Shown piece by piece: positions 17,664 to 26,676 of a stretch of DNA of 64,000 nucleotides (positions are counted from its first letter, which is position 1; each line of letters begins with the position of its first letter). Origin of the DNA: Polaribacter sp. SA4-10 (lineage in GTDB: Bacteria > Bacteroidota > Bacteroidia > Flavobacteriales > Flavobacteriaceae); NCBI RefSeq assembly GCF_002163835.1, contig NZ_CP019331.1, positions 2,269,001 through 2,333,000 of the forward strand, in the 5' to 3' direction. The position numbers were made by a program, and so were the translations under genes. The notes under the pieces were generated by a model, which saw only the letters and a program-made list of their open reading frames with translations, was not told the origin of the DNA and searched no databases.

Positions 17664-19130
17664 TTATGCTTCTTTTTCAAAAGCGTTAATCATAACATAT
17701 TTGTCTTTAATGTATTTATTTTCGATGAAACTCATAGCATAGTTTTTAAACAGTAAGCTAATTAACCCTATGCTTGCAACTATTATAAAGCCTGAATTAT
17801 AACCTACAAACTTGTTAAAAACCCAAAACAATAACATCGGAAATAACATTAATGGAATTATAATAAGAAACTGTGTTGCACTTGTTCCCTGTGTGTTTCC
17901 AAAACCACCTTTTGTTAAGTCTATTCTTTTTCTATTAAAAGAACCTGCATACAATAAAAAGAGAGAATTAAACCCAATATTAAAAATTGCTCCTACAGTT
18001 ATCATTAAAAAAACATCTATCCCAAAATACAAATAAGGGAAGCTTAATACATAAAGAATTGTGGTCATTGAGACCATTAAAACCCATTTTGATTCTAAAA
18101 ATTTTCTGTACCTAAAACTCTGACTCATTAACATTTTATAATGTGCGCTATCCCAAGCTGGAATAAACTGACCATAATTTAAGGCAAAACCTCCAGTAAT
18201 AAATAAAGATGCAAACATTAACATTGCTGGCATTTTTGCATACATTTCATTTGTAAAGAAAATTAAACCATAAAAAAGAAATAGAAAAGACATTAAGAAA
18301 ACTGTTTTTGTTCTTTTATTTCTCCAGATTAAACGCATATCATTTTTTATAAACGGAGCAACATCTCCTAACCTGTCTGTAAAAGATAAATCTGCAGATT
18401 TTGCTTCTTCTACTTTAGCTGCAACTGCTTCGTCCAAATATACTTGGTTTCGCAATTGTTTATAATTTAACTGATATAATACGACCAAAACAACAACACC
18501 AATTAAAGAAAAAATAGGGTTTGCATAAATAGCATTAAATACTTGACCTCCATAACTAACAACATCTAAAATATTAAACTTTTGTAAACCAATTAAAGAC
18601 AATAAGATTGCAGCAATAACAACTAAAGCAATGTTGTTTTTATTGATTAAAAAATTTAAAAAATTTGCAGACTGAATAATTAATATCATTGTAAATAACC
18701 ACCCTAATACCCCCGTTGTGTTATAGCCTTCTTTTATTAAAACAATTGCAAAAGGAATGTAAAAAAACAAGCCCAAAATATTAAAAAATGAGAAAGATGA
18801 TTTTCCTAAAACATAATGCACCAGATTACTTTTTTTAATTGGTAAAATAAGCATTGGTTTTATATTCATAATTGGTAATTTTTGCATTAAATACCTGAAA
18901 ATTAAATCTCCTAGAATTGCAAAAAGCAAGTAAGAGTTTACAAGTTCTAAAGGATCTGAATCTGGAAATTCTTTCTTTAAAATAAAATAACCTCCAACAC
19001 CAATTGCTAGGAAAGTAAGAATAAAATAGAGAGCAAAAAAGCCCATAAGTATTTTTACAGCAATGCTTTTTCCAAAGGCAGCAGAACGAACAAATTGTTT
19101 CCATTCTAGTTTTAAAAAATGTGAAATCAT
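17664..19130 (-). CDS. DUF5687-family ABC-2-type permease
   Basis: The 488-residue integral membrane protein starts HFLKLEWKQFVRSAAFGK, as in DUF5687 proteins, and has about 12 predicted helices including a central charged cytoplasmic loop (EEAKSADLSFTDRLG). The pairing with the downstream ATPase defines an exporter-like ABC system of the kind linked to lantibiotic or Na/drug export; the cargo is unknown. It follows the five-paralog array after 50 bases. Confidence 0.85.
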   Translation of the reverse strand: MISHFLKLEWKQFVRSAAFGKSIAVKILMGFFALYFILTFLAIGVGGYFILKKEFPDSDPLELVNSYLLFAILGDLIFRYLMQKLPIMNIKPMLILPIKKSNLVHYVLGKSSFSFFNILGLFFYIPFAIVLIKEGYNTTGVLGWLFTMILIIQSANFLNFLINKNNIALVVIAAILLSLIGLQKFNILDVVSYGGQVFNAIYANPIFSLIGVVVLVVLYQLNYKQLRNQVYLDEAVAAKVEEAKSADLSFTDRLGDVAPFIKNDMRLIWRNKRTKTVFLMSFLFLFYGLIFFTNEMYAKMPAMLMFASLFITGGFALNYGQFIPAWDSAHYKMLMSQSFRYRKFLESKWVLMVSMTTILYVLSFPYLYFGIDVFLMITVGAIFNIGFNSLFLLYAGSFNRKRIDLTKGGFGNTQGTSATQFLIIIPLMLFPMLLFWVFNKFVGYNSGFIIVASIGLISLLFKNYAMSFIENKYIKDKYVMINAFEKEA

Positions 19131-19180
19131 ATTTTAGTCATTAATTTGATTGATAATAAGTAGGTTAAAAATTGATTTTG

Positions 19181-19891
19181 TTACAGATTATTAACAAGTT
19201 TATATTCTGGGTAGGTTTCCTCTAATAATTCTTCTGCTCTTTGTGGAATGATGTAATTAATCACATAAAACAAAACACCTAACAAGGTTGCTGTTAATGA
19301 AACAATAATAGACCAATGAATCTCTAAAGCACTAAAGTTTACATGAGACAAATTAACAAAATTGAATGCGTTGATAAGTGTTATTCCTGTAAAACCTCCT
19401 TTAGTTTCGCCAATCATAGATTCTAATAAAAATATTTTTTCTTTCTTTTGTTTCTTTTGTTTTTGATTTTTTCTGTTCCTAAATTGATTTATTAAATCGA
19501 AAACTACAAAAATAAAAAGCGTTCCTAATAAAATATATTCTGAAAATGGAATTTTTAAAAAGAAGAAAATTGATAAAAAAACAGCTATTGTAGTTACTAC
19601 TTTAGGTAATGTAAACCATTCTTTAAAAAAGCGCCACAATATTTTTCTGTAGCGTTTATTCATGGCTTTTTGTTTTGCTTCTATTACATCCATAAAGCCA
19701 AAAATTCCGAATTTTTTGAATGATTTATCTCTGGCTTGTTCAAATGATAAATTCGGTGTTTCTTTCCAAGTACTTTCTATATCATTGGCCAAATGATCTA
19801 CCAACTCAGATTGTACATCATAATGATAAACATAATGTTTACGTGTAAATTTAAAAAGTTCATCTATTTGATTTGTTGTTAGTTTCATCAA
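19181..19891 (-). CDS. PadR-linked membrane protein, paralog 1
   Basis: The 236-residue protein has an N-terminal cytoplasmic helical domain with YDVQSELVDHLANDIE, a basic amphipathic segment, then about four membrane helices (FLSIFFFLKI, YILLGTLFIFVVFDLI, WSIIVSLTATLLGVLF) and the tail PQRAEELLEETYPEYKL. It is closest to the next gene upstream (shared RDKSFKKFG.FGFMDV). The layout resembles DUF1700/HAAS-type proteins that partner PadR regulators; that comparison is by context and motif, not by a search. Eight bases separate it from paralog 2. Confidence 0.75.
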   Translation of the reverse strand: MMKLTTNQIDELFKFTRKHYVYHYDVQSELVDHLANDIESTWKETPNLSFEQARDKSFKKFGIFGFMDVIEAKQKAMNKRYRKILWRFFKEWFTLPKVVTTIAVFLSIFFFLKIPFSEYILLGTLFIFVVFDLINQFRNRKNQKQKKQKKEKIFLLESMIGETKGGFTGITLINAFNFVNLSHVNFSALEIHWSIIVSLTATLLGVLFYVINYIIPQRAEELLEETYPEYKLVNNL

Positions 19892-19899
19892 TAAAAAAT

Positions 19900-20589
19900 T
19901 TAACCAAGTTTATATTCCGGATAGTTTTCTTGCAGCAATTCTTCTGCTTTTTGTGGGATAATAATTAAGCTGATGTAGGAGAAAATAATTGCCATCGTTA
20001 TTAAGCTCGAAAAGATGCATTTTCCCCATATAGAGGTTATACCATCAGAGAAATTTGATAGGCTAAGAAAGTTAGAAAAAAGAAGGATTGAATTTAAAGA
20101 GCCTGTTCTAAAAATCATTTCTTCTAACATATATTTCCTTTTTTTTTCTTTAAGTCTTTTATTCGCTTTTCTCAATAGTTTCGAAGCTAAAAAAATCTGT
20201 AGGATCGTTAATAAGATTAGGAAAACATCAATAATAATATTGTTAATTCTAAAACCCACCAAAGTGTAAAAGAACGTAAAAATTAAGAGTGTTAAAAATA
20301 GTTTGGGAATAGAAAACCATGCTTTCATAAACTTCCATAAAATCTTGGTATACCTTTTACTTAGTTGTTTTTGTTTGGCACTAACAACATCCATAAAACC
20401 AAAAACACCAAATTTTTTAAAGGATTTGTCACGAGCTTCTTGAAATGATATATGTGGTTGTGCCTGCCAAATTTCTTCAATATCATTTGCTAAATGATCT
20501 ACCAATTCTGTTTGCACATCATAATGTTCTACAAAATGTTTTCTGGTAAACTTATAGAGCTCTTCTATGTGGGCTGGGGTTAGTTTCAT
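19900..20589 (-). CDS. PadR-linked membrane protein, paralog 2
   Basis: The 229-residue protein is strongly similar to paralog 1 in its first 95 residues (FTRKHFVEHYDVQTELVDHL; RDKSFKKFGVFGFMDVV) and in its tail (PQKAEELLQENYPEYKLG), while the membrane region has diverged. Four helices are predicted. The conserved ends imply constraint on cytoplasmic contacts, with divergent membrane parts possibly sensing different signals. Starts with a four-base overlap with the stop of paralog 3, suggesting translational coupling. Confidence 0.75.
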   Translation of the reverse strand: MKLTPAHIEELYKFTRKHFVEHYDVQTELVDHLANDIEEIWQAQPHISFQEARDKSFKKFGVFGFMDVVSAKQKQLSKRYTKILWKFMKAWFSIPKLFLTLLIFTFFYTLVGFRINNIIIDVFLILLTILQIFLASKLLRKANKRLKEKKRKYMLEEMIFRTGSLNSILLFSNFLSLSNFSDGITSIWGKCIFSSLITMAIIFSYISLIIIPQKAEELLQENYPEYKLG

Positions 20590-21242
20590 GATAGTAATTG
20601 TTTTCTCATTTCTTCAACCTTAAGAATTGTTTTCTTGTACAAATGGTAGCCAGAATAAAAAGCTATGAAATGAACAGAAAGTATAACAAACCAAACTATC
20701 TTTTGTACAGTTTCGGTTTGATCTATAAAAAAATGCGGAAAAGCGTTTAAAATTAAAAAACTCATTAATAAGTACATAAAGCCATAATCTAAGTTCACGG
20801 ATCTACCATATTTTTTAAATAATGATTTCACAAACTCTATGAGTACAAAAAGCATGGGAGCGACAAATAAGGTAAAACTCAAATTTTTAAATGCCTTAAA
20901 TGAAATCATTTCAGAAACAACATAAAACACCAAAAGTGACGTTGCAAAAATTGAAACATTCTTAAATTTCTTAAAAAAATGCACAAATCCTTTATGATAC
21001 ATTTTTCTATAATATCTGTTTACGTTTTGCCAACTTTCTCTATTTATATCTGATAAGTTTCCTGACCAACCAATTCTTTTTAAAGTAACATCTAATTCAA
21101 TTTTAAAATCACTGGTTTTTGCGTTTTTTTCTAAATCAGAAACCACATGATCTACCATTTCTATTCTAATGTCCCAGTATTTTATGCCTTCTTTCTTCAG
21201 ACGATTATCTATATATTGTATTTGCTCTTTTGTGATTTCCAT
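20586..21242 (-). CDS. PadR-linked membrane protein, paralog 3
   Basis: A 218-residue protein starting MEITKEQIQYIDNRLKKEG, with the family core YWDIRIEMVDHVVSDLE and about four membrane helices (VSIFATSLLVFYVVSEMI, LFVAPMLFVLIEFVKSLF, YGFMYLLMSFLILNAF, IVWFVILSVHFIAFYSGYHL). It lacks the PQxAEELL tail of paralogs 1 and 2. Two bases separate it from paralog 4. Role unknown. Confidence 0.72.
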   Translation of the reverse strand: MEITKEQIQYIDNRLKKEGIKYWDIRIEMVDHVVSDLEKNAKTSDFKIELDVTLKRIGWSGNLSDINRESWQNVNRYYRKMYHKGFVHFFKKFKNVSIFATSLLVFYVVSEMISFKAFKNLSFTLFVAPMLFVLIEFVKSLFKKYGRSVNLDYGFMYLLMSFLILNAFPHFFIDQTETVQKIVWFVILSVHFIAFYSGYHLYKKTILKVEEMRKQLLS

Positions 21243-21244
21243 GA

Positions 21245-21922
21245 TTATACCAAAATATTTGGATATTGTTCTTTAACTATTTTTTTGTTTTGATTATAAA
21301 CAGATTGACAAGACCAATAAAATAATAAAGCCAATACAAAAATTACTAATTGAATATTATTATAAATTGGATTTAAAAAACTTTCTTCATTTCTAAAAAT
21401 TGTAATTGTATTAAAGTAAATAATAGCGTTATTTATAATAATAACTAGATTATTATTCATGTCTAAAGCTAGAAATAACTCTTTTTTCTTCTTCTTTTTA
21501 AAATATGAAATCAAAAAAAAACTAAATACAGTTACATACCCTGAAACTGTTAAGAGTTGGAAAAAGACTTCTTTATCTTCTATTAAATGCATCACTTCTA
21601 ATAACCCATAAAAAAAAGCACCCGTAATAATTATTTTAGGAAGTTTAAAAAAGGTAATAAAGTGTTTAAATGATGCTTTATAAAATCTTTTTTGAACAGA
21701 TTTGGTTTTCTCTTTTAATAAATTTTGAAAACCTCTCTCGCTAAAATTTTTATGAATATTTATAATTTCTTGTCTAAAATTTAAGTCCTGGTTTTTATCT
21801 AACTTTTGTTCTAAAATATTAGCAAAGTGATCTACAATTTCTGTTCTAACATCATAAAATTTAATACCACAACTAAAAATGTAATTGTCTATTTGTAAGA
21901 GTTGTTCTTTTGATAATTCCAT
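21245..21922 (-). CDS. PadR-linked membrane protein, paralog 4
   Basis: A 225-residue protein with N-terminal core FYDVRTEIVDHFANILE, a KRFYKASFKHFITFFKLPK linker similar in position to that of paralogs 1-2, and four predicted helices (IIITGAFFYGLLEVMHL, LLTVSGYVTVFSFFLISYF, NLVIIINNAIIYF, NIQLVIFVLALLFYW). The tail KEQYPNIL echoes the ExYPEYKL ending. Three bases separate it from paralog 5. Function unknown. Confidence 0.72.
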   Translation of the reverse strand: MELSKEQLLQIDNYIFSCGIKFYDVRTEIVDHFANILEQKLDKNQDLNFRQEIINIHKNFSERGFQNLLKEKTKSVQKRFYKASFKHFITFFKLPKIIITGAFFYGLLEVMHLIEDKEVFFQLLTVSGYVTVFSFFLISYFKKKKKKELFLALDMNNNLVIIINNAIIYFNTITIFRNEESFLNPIYNNIQLVIFVLALLFYWSCQSVYNQNKKIVKEQYPNILV

Positions 21923-21925
21923 AGC

Positions 21926-22579
21926 TTACAAAACGTTATATGTATTGACGGCCTCTTGGTGTTTTTTAAAAAAATAATGGCAGATATAAGTTACTGCGAA
22001 ACCACCACAAAGAAAGCCCGTAAAAACAGGCTCTAAGTTTCCTTTATCATTAAAATGACTTCCTATCAACAAAGGAATCACTAGAAAAATCATCCCTAAA
22101 TACTGAGTTCTTAGAATAAAACGATAGGTTGTTTTTACTTTCGATTTTATAACTTTTATAATGATAAAGATTACGTAGATTAAAAACACAGCGGTAATTA
22201 AATTCAAAAAACCATTTAATAAATAGATTGTATTTTTAGAAAAAATAATTGAAAAATTCTTAAGAAATAGTACAGGTAAAATATATGCTGAGAGGTACAA
22301 GAAGTAAAAAGGCTTAAACATTTTTATTGCTTTTTTTACTACAATCTTAGATTCGTGATATTGAAGACCAAAATAGAAACTAGATGTATCTTTAAAATGT
22401 TGATCCCATTTTAAAACAGTTCGTTTAAAAGCATTCTCAAAAGAATAATTGTTATCCAAGAAGCTTTCAATGTCAGAAATCATATGGTCTAAAACTTCTA
22501 CTTTTAAATCAATAAAATCAAAGCTTTTTTTATCAAGATAGGTTTCTACTTGTTGTATTTGTTTTGTTGTGATTTCCAT
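21926..22579 (-). CDS. PadR-linked membrane protein, paralog 5 (most divergent)
   Basis: A 217-residue protein, first after the regulator. It keeps the N-terminal pattern (ITTKQIQQVETYL; FIDLKVEVLDHMISDIE) but has Leu-Asp-His in place of Val-Asp-His and no paralog-type tail. About five membrane helices follow (FYFLYLSAYILPVLFL, IYLLNGFLNLITAVFLIYVI, YLGMIFLVIPLLIG, VFTGFLCGGFAVTYICHY). Thirteen bases downstream of padR. Function unknown. Confidence 0.72.
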   Translation of the reverse strand: MEITTKQIQQVETYLDKKSFDFIDLKVEVLDHMISDIESFLDNNYSFENAFKRTVLKWDQHFKDTSSFYFGLQYHESKIVVKKAIKMFKPFYFLYLSAYILPVLFLKNFSIIFSKNTIYLLNGFLNLITAVFLIYVIFIIIKVIKSKVKTTYRFILRTQYLGMIFLVIPLLIGSHFNDKGNLEPVFTGFLCGGFAVTYICHYFFKKHQEAVNTYNVL

Positions 22580-22592
22580 AGCGTATAAAATC

Positions 22593-22931
22593 TTACTCTA
22601 AACTAAATTTAGGATTCACCAAATGTTGCATCGTTCTTAAAAACTCTTGCATTTCTTCCAACTTATTGGCAGTTTCTTTAGATCCGCTTTCTGTAAGTTT
22701 GTAGTATTTTCTTAAGCGGTTTCCTACTTTTGCAACCTCAACATCTAACAAACCATCGGCTTCTAATTTGTGTAATGCAGGGTACAAAGCACCTTCAGTA
22801 ATTTTTAATTCGCCTTTGGTGAGTTCCTTTACTTTTTGTGTAATCTCATAACCATACATTTTATCGTTACTTTCTAATAACTTTAAAATGATGGTTTGTA
22901 AAGAACCTTTGTATAATTTCTGATTTCCCAT
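22593..22931 (-). CDS. PadR-family transcriptional regulator
   Basis: The 112-residue protein is a minimal PadR: winged helix-turn-helix with LQTIILKLLESNDKMYGYEI, TEGALYPALHKLEADGLL and a YYKLTESG beta wing, plus a short C-terminal dimerisation helix. Such regulators usually repress their own operon and are released by a ligand. It heads the eight-gene operon, and a perfect 9-bp-arm palindrome overlaps the edge of its promoter -7 box. Confidence 0.93.
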   Translation of the reverse strand: MGNQKLYKGSLQTIILKLLESNDKMYGYEITQKVKELTKGELKITEGALYPALHKLEADGLLDVEVAKVGNRLRKYYKLTESGSKETANKLEEMQEFLRTMQHLVNPKFSLE

Positions 22932-22998
22932 GTTGTGAAATGTGTAATCGTTTGTTTATTGAATCTACTCAAAAAAAATATCTGTGGTGATTCGCAAC

Positions 22999-23027
22999 CA
23001 AATATATACATAATTTTCTTATGTATA
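22999..23027 (-). promoter_or_regulatory. PadR operon promoter with overlapping palindromic operator
   Basis: On the minus strand the -7 box TATATTTG (22999-23006) fits TAnnTTTG. Directly upstream, overlapping by two bases, is the perfect inverted repeat TATACATAA-N5-TTATGTATA (23005-23027). It contains ACAT/ATGT half-sites as in known PadR operators and fills the spacer, so a bound dimer would block RNA polymerase. The padR start lies 67 bases downstream. Confidence 0.65.
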
Positions 23028-23059
23028 AAACTCTTATGCATTTTTTCCTTTAATAAAAA

Positions 23060-23087
23060 AATCCTGAGAATTAATTTCCTCAGGATT
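23060..23087 (-). terminator. Rho-independent terminator after thioredoxin
   Basis: Nine-base arms AATCCTGAG and CTCAGGATT around a ten-base loop, followed on the minus strand by a run of seven Ts. It isolates the thioredoxin transcript from the PadR operon. Confidence 0.85.
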
Positions 23088-23115
23088 ATATAAGTCTATT
23101 AAAATAGATTTTTGT

Positions 23116-23147
23116 ACTTGTGCTGAACTAGATTCAACACAAGCACA
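23116..23147. repeat. Short palindromic interspersed repeat, copy 1
   Basis: Contains ACTTGTGCTGAAC, a short loop, and TTCAACACAAGCACA. Arms TTGTGCTGAA (23119-23128) and TTCAACACAA (23133-23142) pair with one mismatch. Similar elements occur at 32079, 37714 and 43883. Confidence 0.65.
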
Positions 23148-23158
23148 GAATGTAAAAA

Positions 23159-23518
23159 TTACTTCTCCACTTCTAAAACATCAGCAATAATTCGCTCAAG
23201 TTCTTGTTTTGGCAAAGCGCCATTTGCCATTTGCGGTTGTCCTTCCATTGGGCAAAACAACATAGAAGGAATACTTCTAATGCCAAATGCAGCAGCTAAT
23301 TCTTGTTCTGCTTCTGTATCTATTTTATAAATATTTATTTTATCCCCATATTCTTCAGACAATTGCTCTAAAATTGGCGCAATGGTTTTACAGGGTCCAC
23401 ACCAATCTGCATAAAAATCTATAATTGCGGGTACTTTTCCTTCAAAATCCCATTCTTGGTTGTTTTCGAAATTAAAAACCTTTTCTAAAAAGGCTTCTTT
23501 TGTTAAATTTTCTGTCAT
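23159..23518 (-). CDS. trxA: Thioredoxin
   Basis: A 119-residue thioredoxin with active site DWCGPCK (Cys40 and Cys43) and the cis-proline segment IRSIPSM. FYADWCGPCKTIAPILEQL and KIDTEAEQELAAAFGIRS follow the classical fold. Cytoplasmic disulphide reductant for enzymes such as ribonucleotide reductase. A TATTTTTG -7 box lies at 23592-23599, and a terminator follows at 23060. Single-gene transcript. Confidence 0.95.
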   Translation of the reverse strand: MTENLTKEAFLEKVFNFENNQEWDFEGKVPAIIDFYADWCGPCKTIAPILEQLSEEYGDKINIYKIDTEAEQELAAAFGIRSIPSMLFCPMEGQPQMANGALPKQELERIIADVLEVEK

Positions 23519-23827
23519 AATAATACACTATTTTTCTCAAGGTAATTGAGATTTCATTAATTTGTCTTTTCCAACGTAGAAAAGATTTCGCAAAAATAGT
23601 CGTTTTTTAGGTCGATAAATATCACTTCTCTTATAAAAATTAAGAAAAGATCAAAAAAAACCTGTAGTCAAGGCATTTTTACTCACAACTGAATTATAAA
23701 AAAATCCAAAATAATAGGTTTCCTCTTGTTCTAAGACACTTATAAAAATAGTTCTTCTTTTTAATATTAGTTGCTCATTTCTTTTGAGAAAACAAACAAG
23801 AAGTTCCGCCCAAGGTTCTAATTAAAT
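23519..23827. other. Intergenic stretch, promoter of trxA only
   Basis: Apart from the TAnnTTTG-type box for thioredoxin (TATTTTTG, minus strand, 23592-23599) I see no gene, RNA or repeat in these 309 bases; it is AT-rich with only short chance frames. Confidence 0.5.
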
Positions 23828-24298
23828 CTACTTATAATCATCATTAAAAAAATGAGGAATTACATCCAAAATTACGTGTTTAAAAGTCCCAAAAAAGCCA
23901 CTTGGATGCGAATAATTATACGTTCCTTGCTTTCTTCCTGTTGTCAAGTAGGTTCCATCTGGCTGTAAAATTGCTTCGTAAGAGCACCCATTTTCTAGTT
24001 CCGATAAAAATTTAATGTTTGGGTTTTTAGTATCAAATGGAGGCAGCAAATCTACATTCGAATACGGATTTTCTATCGCTTTACTTTCTTCTTCTGGTTG
24101 ATGAAATATATTCTTACTATGGGGTAGCAGTTCCCAACATCTTCCGCGGTCATCATCATAAAAATTTGTAGTTACTTTTTTCAAAAAACCAATTGGTAAA
24201 ACATTATGGGTATTTCTGTTTAAATGCCAATCAGAATTACCTACAAACCAACCTATTAAAAGAAGAAGTATTATGACTGTAATTATTTTTTTTATCAT
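23828..24298 (-). CDS. Membrane-anchored protein of unknown function
   Basis: The 156-residue product has one N-terminal hydrophobic segment (IIKKI/TVIILLLLIGWFVG) and then a polar domain with several Trp, His and aromatic residues (YDDDRGRCWELLPH, LENGCSYEAILQPDGTYL, HPSGFFGTFKHVILDVIPHF). Two Cys could form a disulphide outside the cytoplasm. No family recognised. It lies alone, divergent from the S9 peptidase gene at 24466. Confidence 0.6.
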   Translation of the reverse strand: MIKKIITVIILLLLIGWFVGNSDWHLNRNTHNVLPIGFLKKVTTNFYDDDRGRCWELLPHSKNIFHQPEEESKAIENPYSNVDLLPPFDTKNPNIKFLSELENGCSYEAILQPDGTYLTTGRKQGTYNYSHPSGFFGTFKHVILDVIPHFFNDDYK

Positions 24299-24431
24299 AT
24301 TTCAGTACTTTTTTTTCCAAAAAAAATGTTTTTATAATTGATACTTCACAAGTTATTAAAGAAAACACATTCAAAATGTTAAATAGTGTTAAAACATTAA
24401 ATACAAGTAGAATAGACCTGTTTTTTTGCAG

Positions 24432-24439
24432 TAACTTTG
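24432..24439 (+). promoter_or_regulatory. -7 promoter box for the S9 peptidase gene
   Basis: TAACTTTG matches TAnnTTTG and lies 27 bases before the ATG at 24466. No clear -33 element at standard spacing was found. Confidence 0.55.
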
Positions 24440-24465
24440 AGTTAACATAAAAGCATCCACTCACC

Positions 24466-26622
24466 ATGAATAAAAATTTGATTAGTATTATCATGTTTGC
24501 AAGTGCAATTTTTGTTTCTTGTAAAGAAGAAATTAAACAAAGAGATATAGAAGTGAATTACCCAGAAACAAGTAAAAAGGCTATTGTAGATACCATTTTT
24601 GGAACAAAAGTAGTAGATAATTATAGGTGGTTAGAAGATGATAGAAGTAAAGAAACAGAGTCTTGGGTTACCACAGAAAATGAAGTTACTTTCAATTATT
24701 TAAGCAAAATTCCGTATAGAGAACAATTAAAATCTCGTTTAACAGAATTATGGAATTACGAAAAAGTAGGAATCCCTTTTAAAGAAGGCGGTTATACTTA
24801 TTTTTATAAAAATGATGGTTTACAAAACCAATATGTTGTTTATAGAAAGAAAGATGATAAGGAAGAGGTTTTTTTAGATCCAAATACTTTTTCTGATGAC
24901 GCTACAACTTCTTTAGGTACTTTAAGTTTTTCTAAAGACGGAAAAACAGTTGCCTATTCAATTTCTGAAGGTGGTTCTGATTGGCGTAAAATAATTATTA
25001 TAGACGCAACATCTAAACTCATTAAAGAAGATACTTTGGTAGATGTAAAATTCTCTGGAATTTCTTGGTATAAAAACGAAGGTTTCTACTATTCTAGTTA
25101 TGATAAACCAAAAGGAAGTCAGCTTTCTGCAAAAACAGATCAACACAAATTATATTACCATAAGTTAGGAACTTCACAAAAAAATGATCCCGTTATTTTT
25201 GGAGAAAAACCTTCAGAAAAACACAGATATGTAAGCGGTTATTTAACTGAAGACAATAAGTATTTAGTTATTACTGCTTCAACCTCAACCTCTGGAAATA
25301 AATTATTTATCAAAGATGTATCCGTAGAAAATTCTAAATTAATAACGGTTATAGATAATTTTGATAGTGATACATATGTAACAGAAAATAGAGAAAGCAA
25401 ATTATATTTGGTGACTAATTTAAAAGCTGCTAATAAAAAAGTAGTTACGGTTGATGCTGCAAATCCTACAGTTGAAAATTGGAAAGATTTTATTCCTGAA
25501 ACTGAAAATGTTTTAAGCCTAAATTCTGGTGCTGGATATTTCTTTGCAGAATATATGGTGGATGCAGTTTCTAAAGTTTTACAATATGATTTTGATGGAA
25601 ATTTAATTAGAGAAGTAAAATTACCTGGGGTTGGTTCTGCTGGTGGTTTTGGAGGAAAAACAGAAGATAAAGAATTGTATTTTTCATTTACTAATTACAA
25701 CACACCAAACTCATCATATAAATTTAATCCAAAAGACGGAACTTATGAGTCTTATTGGAAACCAACTATCAATTTTAATTCTGATGCTTATATAAGTAAT
25801 CAAGTTTTTTATACATCAAAAGACGGAACAAAAGTCCCAATGATAATTACTCATAAAAAAGGGGTGAAATTAAACGGAAAAAACCCAACTATTTTATATG
25901 GTTATGGAGGTTTTAATGTTAGTTTAACTCCAAGTTTTAGTATTGCAAATGCAGTTTGGATGGAACAAGGAGGCGTTTATGCTGTTCCTAATTTACGTGG
26001 TGGTGGCGAATATGGTAAAAAATGGCACGATGCAGGAACGCAACTTAAAAAGCAAAATGTTTTTGATGATTTTATTGCTGCTGCAGAATACTTAATTGCA
26101 GAAAAATATACTTCTTCAGAGTATTTAGCAATTAGAGGAGGATCAAATGGAGGTTTATTAGTGGGAGCAACAATGACACAAAGACCCGGTTTAATGAAAG
26201 TTGCCTTACCAGCAGTTGGTGTTTTAGACATGTTACGTTATCACACATTTACTGCAGGAGCAGGTTGGTCTTATGATTATGGAACTGCAGACCAGAGTAA
26301 AGAAATGTTTGATTATTTAAAAGGGTACTCTCCTGTTCATAATGTAAAAAAAGGAACAAAATATCCTGCAACTTTAATAACTACAGGAGATCATGATGAT
26401 AGAGTTGTACCTGCGCACAGTTTTAAATTTGCGGCAGAATTACAAGAAAAACAAGCTGGTGAAAACCCTGTTTTAATTAGAATTGAAACAAATGCGGGTC
26501 ATGGAGCAGGAACTCCTGTTACCAAAACAATAGAACAATATTCAGATATTTTTGGATTCACATTATTTAATATGGGGTTTGATCAATTACCAAATCCACC
26601 AAAAAGTAAAATCAAATCATAA
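24466..26622 (+). CDS. Prolyl oligopeptidase family serine peptidase, lipoprotein
   Basis: A 718-residue S9A peptidase: lipobox AIFVSC, an N-terminal capping segment ([20 protein letters not shown]), a seven-bladed propeller that excludes large substrates, and a C-terminal alpha/beta hydrolase domain. Catalytic residues are Ser560 in [11 protein letters not shown], Asp in GDHDDRVVP (about 642-645) and His in [22 protein letters not shown] is typical of the family. It would cleave short proline-containing peptides in the periplasm or at the surface, supporting peptide scavenging. Single gene with its own -7 box. Confidence 0.95.
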   Translation: MNKNLISIIMFASAIFVSCKEEIKQRDIEVNYPETSKKAIVDTIFGTKVVDNYRWLEDDRSKETESWVTTENEVTFNYLSKIPYREQLKSRLTELWNYEKVGIPFKEGGYTYFYKNDGLQNQYVVYRKKDDKEEVFLDPNTFSDDATTSLGTLSFSKDGKTVAYSISEGGSDWRKIIIIDATSKLIKEDTLVDVKFSGISWYKNEGFYYSSYDKPKGSQLSAKTDQHKLYYHKLGTSQKNDPVIFGEKPSEKHRYVSGYLTEDNKYLVITASTSTSGNKLFIKDVSVENSKLITVIDNFDSDTYVTENRESKLYLVTNLKAANKKVVTVDAANPTVENWKDFIPETENVLSLNSGAGYFFAEYMVDAVSKVLQYDFDGNLIREVKLPGVGSAGGFGGKTEDKELYFSFTNYNTPNSSYKFNPKDGTYESYWKPTINFNSDAYISNQVFYTSKDGTKVPMIITHKKGVKLNGKNPTILYGYGGFNVSLTPSFSIANAVWMEQGGVYAVPNLRGGGEYGKKWHDAGTQLKKQNVFDDFIAAAEYLIAEKYTSSEYLAIRGGSNGGLLVGATMTQRPGLMKVALPAVGVLDMLRYHTFTAGAGWSYDYGTADQSKEMFDYLKGYSPVHNVKKGTKYPATLITTGDHDDRVVPAHSFKFAAELQEKQAGENPVLIRIETNAGHGAGTPVTKTIEQYSDIFGFTLFNMGFDQLPNPPKSKIKS

Positions 26623-26643
26623 TTTATAGAAACTATTTTAATA

Positions 26644-26676
26644 AAAAAGGTAGCTGTAAATAACAGTTACCTTTTT
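26644..26676. terminator. Bidirectional terminator between convergent genes
   Basis: Fourteen-base arms (AAAAAGGTAGCTGT and ACAGTTACCTTTTT, one G-T pair) with T-rich ends on both strands. It lies after the S9 peptidase and overlaps the last bases of the oppositely oriented monooxygenase gene. Confidence 0.8.
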
